A stretch of 50,964 bases of DNA from Candidatus Poribacteria bacterium (GTDB lineage Bacteria; Poribacteria; WGA-4E; WGA-3G): the NCBI GenBank assembly GCA_009841255.1, contig VXMD01000031.1:1-50964 (forward strand), read 5' to 3'. The notes under the pieces are model-generated. The model made no database searches, was not told where the DNA came from, and saw only the letters and a list, made by a program, of their open reading frames with translations. Of the stretch, positions 26,601 through 34,510 are shown in pieces; position 1 is the stretch's first letter, and every line of letters starts with the position of its first letter. Position numbers and translations under genes: made by a program.

Positions 26601-26736
26601 CAAACGGAAAGCCGAGATGCATCAGACGATCCGTTTTCTAACACCGCGGGTCACACCGGACAACATTTACGATCTCAAAGACGTCGTCAGAATCGCCTCA
26701 AACCGAGGACCGAAACGATTTATATTAACACAGTAA
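23692..26736 (+). CDS. Exported fusion of a degenerate caspase-like domain and a DUF3857/transglutaminase-like domain
   Basis: A 1014-residue protein with a signal peptide ([18 protein letters not shown]). Residues about 24-230 resemble a caspase/C13-C14 fold: [12 protein letters not shown] carries the expected histidine, but the strand that should hold the catalytic cysteine reads [12 protein letters not shown], with no cysteine. A repeat-rich linker follows (about 270-345). Residues about 355-560 match DUF3857, then a transglutaminase-like core with Cys669 ([11 protein letters not shown]), His722 (FNHMILAVD) and Asp740 (WLDPTAE), an intact triad. The C-terminal 250 residues are a beta-rich DUF3858-like region. 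It probably acts in the periplasm as a cross-linking enzyme or peptidase; the caspase-like half is likely a binding module. The linker has heptad-periodic sequence at 24657-24696. Confidence 0.82.
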   Translation: MNKKMPQILIIILAVCLISTVSFAADHVLIIGGVAGEKSFYDAFWDATSRFHELLTTEYGYTPDQITFLFEDTGDTHQSGQGALERVDAESNREQVLTAFDQLAKTLQPSDRFLLFMLGHASRTGRGSIKFNLRGRDITEAEYVTLINNVPTENQILIFGFPYSARFVPQLSAPGRIILTSSSPNEGYSLQAGFGDIFVDAFSTADNDINGDRDISVLEAFLSLQTRTKEWYENDGTIQSEHPHLDDNGDGNATRNLTIDPEASRVEGTDDGALAGKSFLGKRRSALPDSQRLSDSGAEDGKTEHPPSLSPHNRELTAETPSSDSREPTTDSRSENRPSALPYDYISKADEKVIQDAIDTAPAQEDYPKDGAVVLWESVDVDIDEKSRYIYSTRRVVKILNEDGADLGEISIPYMRGKDDVTIHHARTFTPDGKVVELDLNAVITDIPPPSAVDAGLYVDARLMYFTLPEISDGCIIDYAYSTNNLGHVMRGEFWRKVYFQGSQPVQYYRFTVHIPKKKQLYYQISGAPEITTGLPSNAAFLNIEPTVTENNYIRTYIFEAQNVPPLNEEYLMPAPQDLAYSISISSIDSWDKLVTWYATLIREQDTITPEITKKTSEILRGAWSRKEKVKRLYEYVATNIQYLGYELGIWAIKPYPADFVLKVGKGDCKDKTTLLSTMLSSAGINSYPVLISAGDTRGVNAHLPDGGSEVEAVPSLAYFNHMILAVDGGNQDDEFIWLDPTAETCAFGDFPAGDQDRWALIINPRFLTENKASDIENSDDSAAADRMENRLYLFRRSPSIDATSNLKRVHTRVEVKRDMSVSVDQELTATGIFNMKLRSQLAHLQTSEEKAEFFHKALELDERAKVTDVKISGLSKLEGELKVEVTWTCKEYLYAIGSQFVLELPIVKHPYAELLSEERRVYPAVIGKALTLEDKINVSTEAPFRISTVPEEQTLETEVADIQIRYSQSKRKAEMHQTIRFLTPRVTPDNIYDLKDVVRIASNRGPKRFILTQ

Positions 26737-26909
26737 ATAAGGAGTTATCAGGTTTTCCGCTATGGAACCCATTGAAAATTTACTGCACAGATTCTCAGAC
26801 TCAGTTGGAATTGACCGAGAACCTGCGCGTAATGAAATTATGCCTTAAATGGCATAATTTGTCTTTGCTTTACATTTGGAGCGCAGTCCAGGAGGCCATA
26901 CTTAAAAAA

Positions 26910-27917
26910 ATGCCAGCAACAGAAGAAGTTCAAGCAATAGAAGAATTGATGAAAAGCCAAGAACTAATCTTGGAACAACTCAAAAAAGTAATCGTTGGGC
27001 AAGAGGAAGTTATCAACCAAATGTTGATGGCACTCTTTGCTGGGGGCCACTGCTTATTAGAGGGTGTCCCAGGGCTTGCCAAAACCCTCATGATTAGGAC
27101 ATTGGCACAAATTCTAAACCTTAAATTTAAGCGGATCCAGTTCACGCCTGATCTCATGCCCGCCGACATCACGGGAACCGATGTGCTCGAAGAAGACCGC
27201 ACGACCGGGCATCGCACGATCCGATTTATTCAGGGACCCATTTTCGCGAATATCCTCCTTGCCGATGAGATTAATCGGACACCGCCGAAGACACAAGCCG
27301 CCCTCTTAGAAGCGATGCAGGAGTATCAAGTTACCGCCGGGGGTACCGAATTCGCATTGGAACAGCCCTTTTTTGTGCTCGCTACACAGAACCCGATCGA
27401 GCAGGAGGGAACATACCCACTCCCAGAAGCGCAGTTAGATCGGTTCATGTTCAAAATTGTCATCGATTACCCCACAGAGACGGAGGAGACGGACATCGTT
27501 TCGGCAACGACGGGTGCAGAGATACCTGAACTTGACACCCTACTGTCTGGGCACGTTATCGTAGCACTCCATGATATTGTGAGGCGTGTACCTGCCGCCG
27601 ACAACGTCGTGCAATACGCTGTGAAAATCGCGCGCGCAACCCGTCCGAAAGAGGAGGACGCTCCCGATTTCATCCAGCAATGGGTCCGATGGGGCGCAGG
27701 TCCCCGTGCGGGTCAGTACCTCATCTTAGGGGCAAAAGCCCGTGCGATTCTACGCGGTCGCTACAACGCCTCTTGTGAAGACGTGAAATCTGTCGCCCCT
27801 GCGGTGCTACGCCATCGCGTCTTAACCAATTTCCATGCCGAAGCCGAGGGTGTTGACTCTGACACCGTCATTCAACGTCTACTCGACACAGTCCAGGAAC
27901 CCGCTGTAAGATTGTAG
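26910..27917 (+). CDS. MoxR-family AAA+ ATPase
   Basis: A 335-residue AAA+ protein. Walker A is [11 protein letters not shown], Walker B is [10 protein letters not shown], sensor 1 lies in [20 protein letters not shown] (a MoxR signature), and LDRFMFKI follows. MoxR ATPases act as chaperones for metalloenzyme or membrane-complex assembly, usually beside DUF58 and von Willebrand A-domain genes, none of which are present here. The start at 26910 is chosen for the AGGAGG upstream at 26891-26896; an upstream frame from 26772 encodes nothing recognisable. The last codons (about 27894-27918) are duplicated 125 bp downstream, just before the glycosyltransferase start. Confidence 0.92.
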   Translation: MPATEEVQAIEELMKSQELILEQLKKVIVGQEEVINQMLMALFAGGHCLLEGVPGLAKTLMIRTLAQILNLKFKRIQFTPDLMPADITGTDVLEEDRTTGHRTIRFIQGPIFANILLADEINRTPPKTQAALLEAMQEYQVTAGGTEFALEQPFFVLATQNPIEQEGTYPLPEAQLDRFMFKIVIDYPTETEETDIVSATTGAEIPELDTLLSGHVIVALHDIVRRVPAADNVVQYAVKIARATRPKEEDAPDFIQQWVRWGAGPRAGQYLILGAKARAILRGRYNASCEDVKSVAPAVLRHRVLTNFHAEAEGVDSDTVIQRLLDTVQEPAVRL

Positions 27918-28043
27918 ACTTCATCAACGTCTATCCTCTGGTGACGGGATCCCCGAATTCTGATAAAGCCTTCTTCGCATTGGATTTTAGCGTTTGCGGG
28001 GCGACATTTGTGTAGAAACAGGAACCCGCTGTAAGGTTGTAGA
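27894..28043. repeat. 25-bp direct repeat flanking the MoxR-glycosyltransferase junction
   Basis: CAGGAACCCGCTGTAAG, one variable base, then TTGTAGA occurs at 27894-27918 (end of the MoxR gene) and again at 28019-28043 (up to the first base of the glycosyltransferase ATG). The 100 bp between them holds no recognised gene. Confidence 0.8.
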
Positions 28044-28765
28044 TGTCATCACAAAAAATTTCGGTCATCATTCCAGTCCTCAATGAGGAAAACGCCATTG
28101 CCAAAGTCATCACCGATATTCCGAAGACCGTGCGAACCCTTGACGGGAAGACCGAAGCCACAGTCCAAGAAATTATCGTCGTTGACAACGGCTGCACGGA
28201 CAACACCGTCGCAATCGCACGCCGAAACGGGGCAAAAGTGATAACCGAACCGCGACGGGGATATGGATCCGCCTGTCTCGCCGGAATTGCCGCACTCACG
28301 ACAACCGAGCCGGACATCGTCGTTTTTCTCGATGGCGACTATAGCGACTATCCAACAGACATGCCGCACCTCCTCCACCCGATCCTGGACGGCAGAACCG
28401 ACTTTGTCATCGGGGCGCGAAGCGCGGACGATGCACGCGACGCCTTGTTACCGCAGGCACGATTCGGCAATTGGCTCGCCTGTTTCTTGATAAAGTGTTT
28501 CTACGGCGTGCGCTACACGGATTTAGGACCCTTCCGAGCGATCCGGTATCCGCAGCTCCTCGCTCTGAACATGCGAGACAAAACCTTCGGATGGACCGTC
28601 GAGATGCAGCTCAAAGCCGCGAAACAGGGAATCCCTGCCTGTGAAATCCCCGTCCGTTATCGCAAGCGGATCGGCGTCTCTAAAATCACCGGCACCCTCA
28701 CCGGCACCCTCAAAGCCAGCTATAAGATCCTCACCACTCTCATCTACCACCGTTTTTTGACATAA
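28043..28765 (+). CDS. Glycosyltransferase family 2 protein
   Basis: A 240-residue GT-A fold enzyme, similar to dolichol/polyprenyl-phosphate sugar synthases. It shows ISVIIPVLNEENAI, IIVVDNGCTDNT, the metal-binding VVFLDGDYSDYP and IGVSKITGTL near the C-terminus. There is no C-terminal membrane segment, so it probably acts at the membrane surface or on a soluble acceptor. The ATG lies directly after the second copy of the direct repeat, which contributes the 5' leader, and there is no clear ribosome binding site. Confidence 0.88.
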   Translation: MSSQKISVIIPVLNEENAIAKVITDIPKTVRTLDGKTEATVQEIIVVDNGCTDNTVAIARRNGAKVITEPRRGYGSACLAGIAALTTTEPDIVVFLDGDYSDYPTDMPHLLHPILDGRTDFVIGARSADDARDALLPQARFGNWLACFLIKCFYGVRYTDLGPFRAIRYPQLLALNMRDKTFGWTVEMQLKAAKQGIPACEIPVRYRKRIGVSKITGTLTGTLKASYKILTTLIYHRFLT

Positions 28766-28781
28766 CAAAGCCGTTCTGTTT

Positions 28782-28806
28782 GTAGTAGGGCAATTCATTG
28801 CCCGTC
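28782..28806. repeat. Dispersed GTAGT...GTC hairpin, copy 2
   Basis: GTAGTA, GGGCAAT (28788-28794), TC, ATTGCCC (28797-28803), GTC. Compared with the copy at 8202, two stem positions differ and both are compensated on the opposite arm. Confidence 0.75.
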
Positions 28807-28936
28807 AATTAGGTACACCGCTGGTGAGGTTTCCTAACCTCGTCTTTCCTTTTTTCCACCAAAATGACACCCATTCGTAGCGTAAACTTTTAGTTTGCGC
28901 ACTCGATTGAATGACGCTACCATGCTATTCTTTCAC

Positions 28937-28965
28937 TTGCAACTTCCCCACATTAATGATATACT
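28937..28965 (+). promoter_or_regulatory. Candidate sigma-70 promoter for the toxin-antitoxin pair
   Basis: TTGCAA (28937-28942), a 17-bp spacer and TATACT (28960-28965), about 30 bp before the antitoxin ATG. Box sequence and spacing are good; no operator was identified with confidence. Confidence 0.5.
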
Positions 28966-28995
28966 CATTATTGAAAGCGAGTATGGAGGAATAAA

Positions 28996-29256
28996 ATGAT
29001 GGAAAGAAAAAAAATAAAAGCAACATACAGAAATGGTGTGATTGAACCGCTGGATAAGATCGATCTTCCCGAAGGACAAGCACTTGAGATCGAGTTCAGA
29101 GTTCTCCTAAAAACGCCTCATGAACTTTCTCGAGAAGAAAAAAAAGACTTGATTCAGAAGATGAGTGGCTCAATGAAAGGGATATGGGGAAGCACTGTCG
29201 AAGAAATTGATGCTTATATCGAGTCAGAAAGACAATCATGGGATCGAAAATTTTAG
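28996..29256 (+). CDS. DUF104/AF2212-type antitoxin
   Basis: An 86-residue protein with the start KIKATYRNGVIEPLDKIDLPEGQALEIEF, the signature of the DUF104/AF2212-like antitoxin family (a small barrel that usually pairs with PIN toxins). The C-terminal half, rich in glutamate and lysine, probably wraps the toxin. GGAGG is nine bases upstream of an ATGATG start. It overlaps the PIN toxin gene by 19 bases, so the two are coupled with the antitoxin first. Confidence 0.85.
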   Translation: MMERKKIKATYRNGVIEPLDKIDLPEGQALEIEFRVLLKTPHELSREEKKDLIQKMSGSMKGIWGSTVEEIDAYIESERQSWDRKF

Positions 29257-29714
29257 ATCTCCCGGCAGCAAATTCTCATATAACATCAGTGTTGTTGGAC
29301 ACCTCTGTTTTGATATACTACCTTGAAGGGATCGAACCTTACAACCTTCTGGCACAGGAAATATTTCAAGATATTGTTGATGAAAACATTAGAGGTTCTC
29401 TCTCGGCGATATCGGTAACTGAATTTGTAGCGAAACCCCTTGGAACCGAAAAAGTAATAGACGTTGAAGGTTTTAAGCAGTTTCTCGTTTCACTACCAAT
29501 TCAGGTGCTTGAAATTAACTATGAGATAGCAGAGCGAGCGGGGAAACTCCGTTCGCAATATCCAAGTGTTCCAACACCAGATGCTTTAATTGTTGCGACA
29601 GCATTAGAAAATGATTGCGATGTATTTGTCACGAACGACAAACGCCTAAAAAAGCTAGAAGTCTATGGATTAACTGTAATTGTACTTAAGGATTTCGTTG
29701 AGTCGCATCCCTAA
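29238..29714 (+). CDS. VapC-type PIN domain ribonuclease toxin
   Basis: A 158-residue PIN domain protein with all four expected acidic residues: LLDTSVLIYYLEG (first aspartate), VTEFVAKP (glutamate), TPDALIVATALEND and VFVTNDKRLKKL. Such toxins cleave tRNA or rRNA when not held by the antitoxin. The ATG at 29238 lies inside the antitoxin gene; an N-terminal stretch of about 16 residues precedes the PIN core, so translation could also begin later. Confidence 0.9.
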   Translation: MGSKILDLPAANSHITSVLLDTSVLIYYLEGIEPYNLLAQEIFQDIVDENIRGSLSAISVTEFVAKPLGTEKVIDVEGFKQFLVSLPIQVLEINYEIAERAGKLRSQYPSVPTPDALIVATALENDCDVFVTNDKRLKKLEVYGLTVIVLKDFVESHP

Positions 29715-29766
29715 GAGAATTGGTCGCGAACATGAACAAACTACCTTCGTCAAACAGCGGAATAAT

Positions 29767-30750
29767 ATGTTAGCAAAATTTTGGATGATAATTACAGCAG
29801 TAACGGTTCTTACTTCACCGGTGATCGCTGATGAGATAAAGATCGCCACTTGGAATATACAACAACTCGGTCAAACAAAAGCGGGAATTAATGAGAGTAA
29901 AAATGAGAAGACCAAAGCCCGTACTGAATATCATAAGGCGAATGACACCATAGGCAAGATAGCAGAGATTATAAAAAAGGGCAAATTTGACGCAGTCGCT
30001 ATCCAAGAGGTTCAAGATAAAGATCTTAAAACCTTACCAAAACTGTTGGAGACTTTAGGCGCGAATTGGAAGTATATCGAGAGCAAGAGAACCGGTAGAG
30101 GGAGACAAGAACAATATGCTATATTTTTTAACCCGGTAAAGTTAGCATCAAAAGACACTATACATCTCTATGATGATATGGAAGATAACTGGGATAATTT
30201 CTCAAGGGACCCTGGATACGCGAGTTTTTCATATCAGGATTTTGAGTTTATCATCATTACGTGCCACTTAGATCCCCAGCAACACGCTGCTTATGAAGCA
30301 GAGCGTTTAGATGATGTTTATGAAGCCGTGAAATGCCAAACAGGTAACTCAAATATCTTTGTATTAGGGGATTTCAATTTAGAAGAGGGTCCAGCGGATA
30401 TAGCATTCCAAGATGCGGGTCTTTTAGATGAAAAAAATTACCCTGAAATGAAGGCGGTTTTAGACGCGACTCAGGATACAACGGTCGCCGGTGAAAATGA
30501 CGAAACGACTTTTGATAATATCCTGTTTGATTCTGGTCAATTTGATTTAAAAGAAAAAGGGGTGTATCGTTTCGATGACGAATTAGGTGAAGGTTATAAT
30601 AAAGATATCTCCGATCACTATCCTGTGTCGGCGATCTTTGAGATACGGGATATCGATGATGATACCGATGCTCTTCCATTGGCACCACCAGCCCCTTCCA
30701 TAGCAAAAATCAAACTATCCACATGGGCTTTTCTCAGAAATATAGATTAG
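29767..30750 (+). CDS. Secreted endonuclease/exonuclease/phosphatase-fold protein
   Basis: A 327-residue exported protein with the signal peptide MLAKFWMIITAVTVLTSPVIA and a DNase I-like fold: IKIATWNIQQLG, VAIQEVQD (metal-binding glutamate), ITCHLDPQQ, LGDFNLEEG (catalytic aspartate and asparagine) and DISDHYPV (catalytic histidine). It could be an extracellular DNase or a phosphodiesterase/phosphatase. The start at 29767 is preferred because the signal peptide begins there; upstream frame codons overlap the vapC gene end. The C-terminus, KIKLSTWAFLRNID, follows a proline-rich linker and resembles the tail of the LamG proteins, though the catalytic domains are unrelated. Confidence 0.87.
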   Translation: MLAKFWMIITAVTVLTSPVIADEIKIATWNIQQLGQTKAGINESKNEKTKARTEYHKANDTIGKIAEIIKKGKFDAVAIQEVQDKDLKTLPKLLETLGANWKYIESKRTGRGRQEQYAIFFNPVKLASKDTIHLYDDMEDNWDNFSRDPGYASFSYQDFEFIIITCHLDPQQHAAYEAERLDDVYEAVKCQTGNSNIFVLGDFNLEEGPADIAFQDAGLLDEKNYPEMKAVLDATQDTTVAGENDETTFDNILFDSGQFDLKEKGVYRFDDELGEGYNKDISDHYPVSAIFEIRDIDDDTDALPLAPPAPSIAKIKLSTWAFLRNID

Positions 30751-30811
30751 CGTTTTTCAACGACAATTCGCGGCAGAAAAGAATCCGATCGCACAACGCC
30801 TAATCACGGCA

Positions 30812-30836
30812 TAGGTGCGGTTTCTAACCGCATCCG
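30812..30836. repeat. Hairpin repeat (GGTGCGGTTTCTAACCGCATC)
   Basis: TGCGGTT (30816-30822), loop TCT, AACCGCA (30826-30832). Same loop-flanking bases as the hairpin at 10400 with a partly different stem. It lies between the secreted nuclease gene and the PIN gene. Confidence 0.65.
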
Positions 30837-30905
30837 TCTTTCATTGAATATCTCTGTGCTGTGGGGAGATTGTATTAATTTGATGTCTCAAAGAGCAACC
30901 AATTT

Positions 30906-31397
30906 ATGAAAGCTAAGCCCCGTATTTACATAGAAACTTCGGTTATTAGTTATCTTACTTCACGAGCAAGCCGAGACTTTATTATCTCCATGTGTCAACA
31001 AATAACTCGCTATTGGTGGGACAACATTGCGGATCGAAAATTTGAACTTGTCTCTTCAACTGTCGTTAGACAGGAAATCGGGCGTGGAAATAGGAATGCA
31101 GCACAACAGCGTCTTGAAGTATTAGAATCAATCACTTTACTGGAAACACCACTTGAGGAGATGTCCGCGCTTGCCGAGAACTTGGTTCTGGCAGGAGCAG
31201 TCCCCTTAAGGGCTAAAACAGACGCACTGCATATTGCTATCGCAGCTATTAATGGTGTAGAATATCTCGCAACATGGAACTTTAAACACATAGCAAACAC
31301 GAATAGGTTACCCTTAATACACAGAGTGTGCGAAACCGCAGGCTATACGCCTACAACTATTTGCACACCACTGGAACTCTTATGGGAGGTTTCTTGA
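30906..31397 (+). CDS. PIN domain protein, probable toxin
   Basis: A 163-residue PIN protein (PRIYIETSVISYLTSR ... VVRQEIGRG ... KTDALHIAIAAINGVEYLATWNFKHIAN). Two features depart from classical VapC: the first acidic residue is glutamate (IETSV) and the usual (S/T)xND motif is TWNFKH. Related proteins with these changes exist as a distinct PIN subfamily to my knowledge, so this need not mean inactivity. It is followed after one base by a 77-residue gene, which suggests a toxin-antitoxin pair with the toxin first. No clear ribosome binding site. Confidence 0.82.
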   Translation: MKAKPRIYIETSVISYLTSRASRDFIISMCQQITRYWWDNIADRKFELVSSTVVRQEIGRGNRNAAQQRLEVLESITLLETPLEEMSALAENLVLAGAVPLRAKTDALHIAIAAINGVEYLATWNFKHIANTNRLPLIHRVCETAGYTPTTICTPLELLWEVS

Positions 31398-31398
31398 A

Positions 31399-31632
31399 AT
31401 GTTGAAAGACCCAATTATTGAGGAAATTCATCGAATTCGCGATGAATGGGCTGCTTCTTTCCAGTATGATTTACGTGCCCTGTGTGAGGACATAAAACGC
31501 CAGGAAAAACGTGATTTCCTCACGGACGATGAAGGGAATTTCATAAAGGACGAAAAAGGTGGCTTGATTCTTAAACCCGAAGTCGCTGCTAAAAGCACAA
31601 CCAAAAACAGACAAAAATTGTCCAAACTTTAG
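31399..31632 (+). CDS. Small partner protein of the PIN gene, putative antitoxin
   Basis: A 77-residue charged protein, DPIIEEIHRIRDEWAASFQY then DLRALCEDIKRQEKRDF, ending in a basic lysine-rich tail. The helical N-terminus resembles short uncharacterised proteins often encoded beside such PIN genes. The start lies within GGGAGGTTTCTTGAAATG, so it has a good ribosome binding site (GGAGG) inside the end of the PIN gene. Antitoxin function is inferred from position only. Confidence 0.65.
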   Translation: MLKDPIIEEIHRIRDEWAASFQYDLRALCEDIKRQEKRDFLTDDEGNFIKDEKGGLILKPEVAAKSTTKNRQKLSKL

Positions 31633-32030
31633 TTAACGATAGCGAACACCGCGAAAACTTGGTATTCATTTTTGATTCTCAACCCATCCCAATATCAATC
31701 ATCCCGCTTGCATCGGAACGTTTTCCATAGCAAATCTTGATGGATACGGTGGCAGATCGCTACCCTACATAATTTTCTTTCATGCACCCATTTTTGCAAT
31801 TCGTCCTTGACTATGATATCCTATATATGTCATATCTTGGTGGCCCCGCCACCATCCCACCACCAATGAGATATAAAATTGAATGACACTGGTGAAACAA
31901 TGAAAAACACAAAACAAAACGGTAAAAGTATAGAATGAAAAATAACCTATTAGGGAACGGGTTAATACCCTATAGGAAACAGAAAAAATGAGGTTTATTT
32001 TTGATTCAATTACCAGAGCCAGCAAAACTG
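31633..32030. other. AT-rich intergenic region, no gene seen
   Basis: About 400 bp. The only clear structure is the hairpin GGTGGC-CCC-GCCACC (31839-31853). A minus-strand frame of 81 codons lacks a ribosome binding site and family resemblance. Confidence 0.55.
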
Positions 32031-32444
32031 CTAATCTTGACTTCTTGGAACTTCGACATGCGCTGTCCAGCCTGTAAAGTTTTTGCTTATCGGTATCAAC
32101 TCGACTTGCTTTTTTTCACCCGGCTCAAGATCCATCGCAGGCGTCGGACCGAGTTTTTCTCGGTTCGATAAGCGGGCTTCAACGCGGACGTCCTTCAAGG
32201 TTTTCTCGGTCATGTTTTCCACATGTCCTTTAAAGGCATTGCTCTGAGAATCGTAAGCCAAGACCAAGTGCGCACCGCCATGGGAGTGTTGGACGGGATC
32301 ACAACGCTCATTCAGCCCCATTTGGATGCTAAACCCTTGTCTGTTGAATTCGATGTACGGGGCGTTCATGCTTGAGCAACTACTCATCAAAGAAATCAAC
32401 AACACGATAAGAATCCCAGCCAGAGTGCTACATATACGACGCAT
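32031..32444 (-). CDS. Putative lipoprotein of unknown function
   Basis: A 137-residue protein. The start at 32444 has GGAG about ten bases upstream. The N-terminus MRRICSTLAGILIVLLISLM ends in a lipobox (LMSSC), so the mature protein would be lipid-anchored at that cysteine. The mature part has a histidine-containing stretch (DPVQHSHGGAHLVLAY) and a beta-rich C-terminal half (GHVENMTEKTLKDVRVEARL ... LEPGEKKQVELIPI), similar to FxLYD-like domains that occur in exported proteins. It is a single gene pointing left inside the accessory island. Confidence 0.7.
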   Translation of the reverse strand: MRRICSTLAGILIVLLISLMSSCSSMNAPYIEFNRQGFSIQMGLNERCDPVQHSHGGAHLVLAYDSQSNAFKGHVENMTEKTLKDVRVEARLSNREKLGPTPAMDLEPGEKKQVELIPISKNFTGWTAHVEVPRSQD

Positions 32445-32719
32445 CGAAAACCGCTCCTTCAAAACGTGATATATCTCGATGAAAACAGACATATCTTGTT
32501 TTACTGTTCCTGCTTTAACGTCCACCGCCTTCAATTGCTTTCCTATCCACCAGATACCTTGAGTATACCTGATTTTTGAGAAAAATATAACTGTTTTCCG
32601 CTAAAGGCTAAGACACCTTCTGCCCGAAACTGTGCAGTAATTGAACACTGAAAAATGACATATTCGGGCAATATCGGTGTAAACCCTTTTTTTAGGAGCA
32701 GATTGAAGGTGATTTGCTG

Positions 32720-32736
32720 TTGGCATGAAAATTGCA
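32720..32736 (+). promoter_or_regulatory. Candidate sigma-54 promoter
   Basis: TTGGCATGAAAATTGCA has the invariant GG and GC exactly ten bases apart and matches the -24/-12 consensus closely. It lies about 75 bp upstream of the truncated propeller gene at 32810. Transcription would require an enhancer-binding activator, not seen here. Confidence 0.5.
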
Positions 32737-32809
32737 CTATATCTATTTGAGAGTGCGTCCTCTAACACGTTTTGCTATATCTGACTTGAGATATAAGGGG
32801 GTAAAAACG

Positions 32810-33010
32810 ATGGGTATCCGGTTTTGTAAATCACTCATGTTCTTTGCAACTGTGGTAGGAATAGCCTCGGTAGCGGCATTGGATTCAGCAGTGGAGTGGG
32901 TCCATCTTGATAACGGCAGACCTATGGCGTATGTATCGGCACTCGAAGGCACAGAACGCCGACTCTACGCAGCCGTATCAGAGGGTATCTTTTTCTCTGA
33001 AATGGGCTGA
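32810..33010 (+). CDS. Truncated secreted beta-propeller-type protein
   Basis: A 66-residue frame with a good ribosome binding site (AAGGGGG) and a signal peptide (LMFFATVVGIASVAAL), followed by a single propeller-like blade (WVHLDNGRPMAYVSALEG then RRLYAAVSEGIFFSEMG). Proteins starting this way are usually several hundred residues long, so this looks like a 5' remnant ended by a TGA. A candidate sigma-54 promoter is intact upstream. Confidence 0.5.
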   Translation: MGIRFCKSLMFFATVVGIASVAALDSAVEWVHLDNGRPMAYVSALEGTERRLYAAVSEGIFFSEMG

Positions 33011-33082
33011 TATGAAACGGATAGCTCCTAAAGGCGATTGATAAGTTTTCTACTGACTGCCGAAATGTTTGGAGGTTTTATC

Positions 33083-33589
33083 ATGAAGATGCACATGAAT
33101 CCTTTGGGTCGAAGTTTGCGGATTTCGTATATGACCCTGATCTGTATTTTCTATTTTTCCGCTGCCGCGTTTGCCCTTGAACCCATTGGCAGTATCGGAG
33201 AACCGCTTGTTGAGAAGCATGCTTTTCTTTCCAATGAAACCATCCTACGCGTGCTTTACAGCCACATCCAAGTCGTTGAGGCGGATACAGGTTCGGTTAT
33301 TGATGCGTTCGGCGAGCGAAACGACATCAGCGATGTTATTTTGAGTCCGACTGTCTCACATCTGGCGATCCTTAATTATTCTCGTGATTCAAAGACAACG
33401 ACCATAGATATTTGGGATACGCATGCCCGGCAGCAGATAGTGCAATGGGAGATGACAGGTCTCATCAGACTCGCAGCATTCAGTCGAACCGGTTCGCTGT
33501 TCGCTGTCTCTTTTGATGATGAGATTACGCTCCATAACTATCAGACCGGGGCGTTTATAGGTAAGATGATTGACGAACGCCGTCCCTGA
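33083..33589 (+). CDS. Truncated secreted WD40-like protein
   Basis: A 168-residue protein. GGAGG is eight bases before the ATG, a signal peptide is present (ISYMTLICIFYFSAAAFA), and two or three WD40-like blades follow (VSHLAILNYSRDSKTTTIDIWD, LAAFSRTGSLFAVSFDDEITLHN). WD40 propellers need about seven blades, and this frame stops after GAFIGKMIDERRP, where restriction-enzyme sequence begins in another frame. It is therefore probably a 5' fragment left by a deletion. Confidence 0.6.
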   Translation: MKMHMNPLGRSLRISYMTLICIFYFSAAAFALEPIGSIGEPLVEKHAFLSNETILRVLYSHIQVVEADTGSVIDAFGERNDISDVILSPTVSHLAILNYSRDSKTTTIDIWDTHARQQIVQWEMTGLIRLAAFSRTGSLFAVSFDDEITLHNYQTGAFIGKMIDERRP

Positions 33590-33591
33590 GT

Positions 33592-34359
33592 GTATCCGAA
33601 TTTGCGCTCTGCCTTTCGGACATTGTGTCAAATCCCTGGCAGGCAGCTCGCATTGCTGAAGAATTAATTGAAGATCTCAAAACAAACTGCGAAACCGATG
33701 AGAACATCTACGATAGACGTTCTTATCTCATACCTACATTGCAGGAACACGTAACTGGTGAAGTAGAAAATCAGTCAGAGCAAATTTTTCGTAAAAAGTT
33801 GGAAAACGGAGAAATCCGATTTGGCTTGGAGGTAGGTAAACCCAATTATAAACTGCGACAAAATTATAAAATTGAGGTTCACGCCAATCAAAATCTACTT
33901 ACAAAATACGGTAAACCTGTCCAATTTAGTCTGTTTGAACCGATGTATGAGTATTCCTCAGATAATGAATTGGAAAAGAACTTTGCACATTTTCTTGATG
34001 GTGAAAAGGCACTTCAATGGTGGCATCGGGTCGTGGCGCGTCAACAGGGTGAGTATTACGTGCAAGGTTGGAATAAACAGAGGATCTATCCAGACTTTGT
34101 TGCGATGGCGAAGGAAGTTGAAGGCATGACGCGCGTCCTAATTTTTGAGACCAAGGGACAACAACTGGAAGGCAACCGTGACACCAAGTATAAACAAAAA
34201 GTGTTAAAAACACTTGAAGCAGCGTTCAATGCCACCAGCGATATGAAAATACGTGAAGTCCCAACACAGACAGGCATCTTTCGATTGGTATTCAGCAAAC
34301 AAGAGTTTCCAGAAATTTCCGCACAGTTGAATGATGGTAGGTATTCAACGGAAAGTTAG
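33592..34359 (+). pseudogene. C-terminal fragment of a type III restriction enzyme Res subunit
   Basis: About 250 residues. NPWQAARIAEELIEDL near the start and NELEKNFAHFLDGEKALQWW, then RIYPDFVA and LIFETKGQQ, match the C-terminal part of type III restriction subunits: the PD-(D/E)xK nuclease motif is PDF...ETK. The helicase domain, normally several hundred residues upstream, is missing, and no Mod methyltransferase is present. The frame opens directly after the truncated WD40 gene, with GTG at 33625 as the only plausible start. This is a remnant, although the nuclease domain itself still looks intact. Confidence 0.72.
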
Positions 34360-34409
34360 CATAGCGCGGCACGAGAATTTCACGTTAGGATATGCTACGG
34401 ATTAACGTT

Positions 34410-34438
34410 TTGCCTTTTCAGGTCAAATGTGCTATTAT
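34410..34438 (+). promoter_or_regulatory. Candidate sigma-70 promoter of the PARIS-like operon
   Basis: TTGCCT (34410-34415), a 17-bp spacer and TATTAT (34433-34438), about 70 bp before the ATPase start. Seen by eye only. Confidence 0.4.
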
Positions 34439-34510
34439 TTTAACTACTGATTGCATAGAGCAGGATTAGAAGGTCCTAAAAGTTTGTCGCTAAACAAAAG
34501 GGGACGTGTT

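Larger units (their letters stand above)
28766..28995. other. Intergenic region with three hairpins and a promoter
   Basis: No gene. It contains a GTAGT-type hairpin (28782-28806), GAGGTT-TCCT-AACCTC (28826-28841) and GCGTAAACT-TTT-AGTTTGCGC (28880-28900, with one G-T pair) and the promoter of the following toxin-antitoxin pair. Several palindromes side by side suggest a repeat insertion hotspot at the edge of the accessory island. Confidence 0.7.

Noticed and set aside
26910-28765. MoxR-DUF58-VWA type operon
   Set aside because: The gene after MoxR is a glycosyltransferase; no DUF58 or von Willebrand A-domain gene lies nearby.
33592-34359. Active type III restriction-modification system
   Set aside because: Only the C-terminal nuclease part of Res is present; the helicase domain and the Mod methyltransferase are missing.
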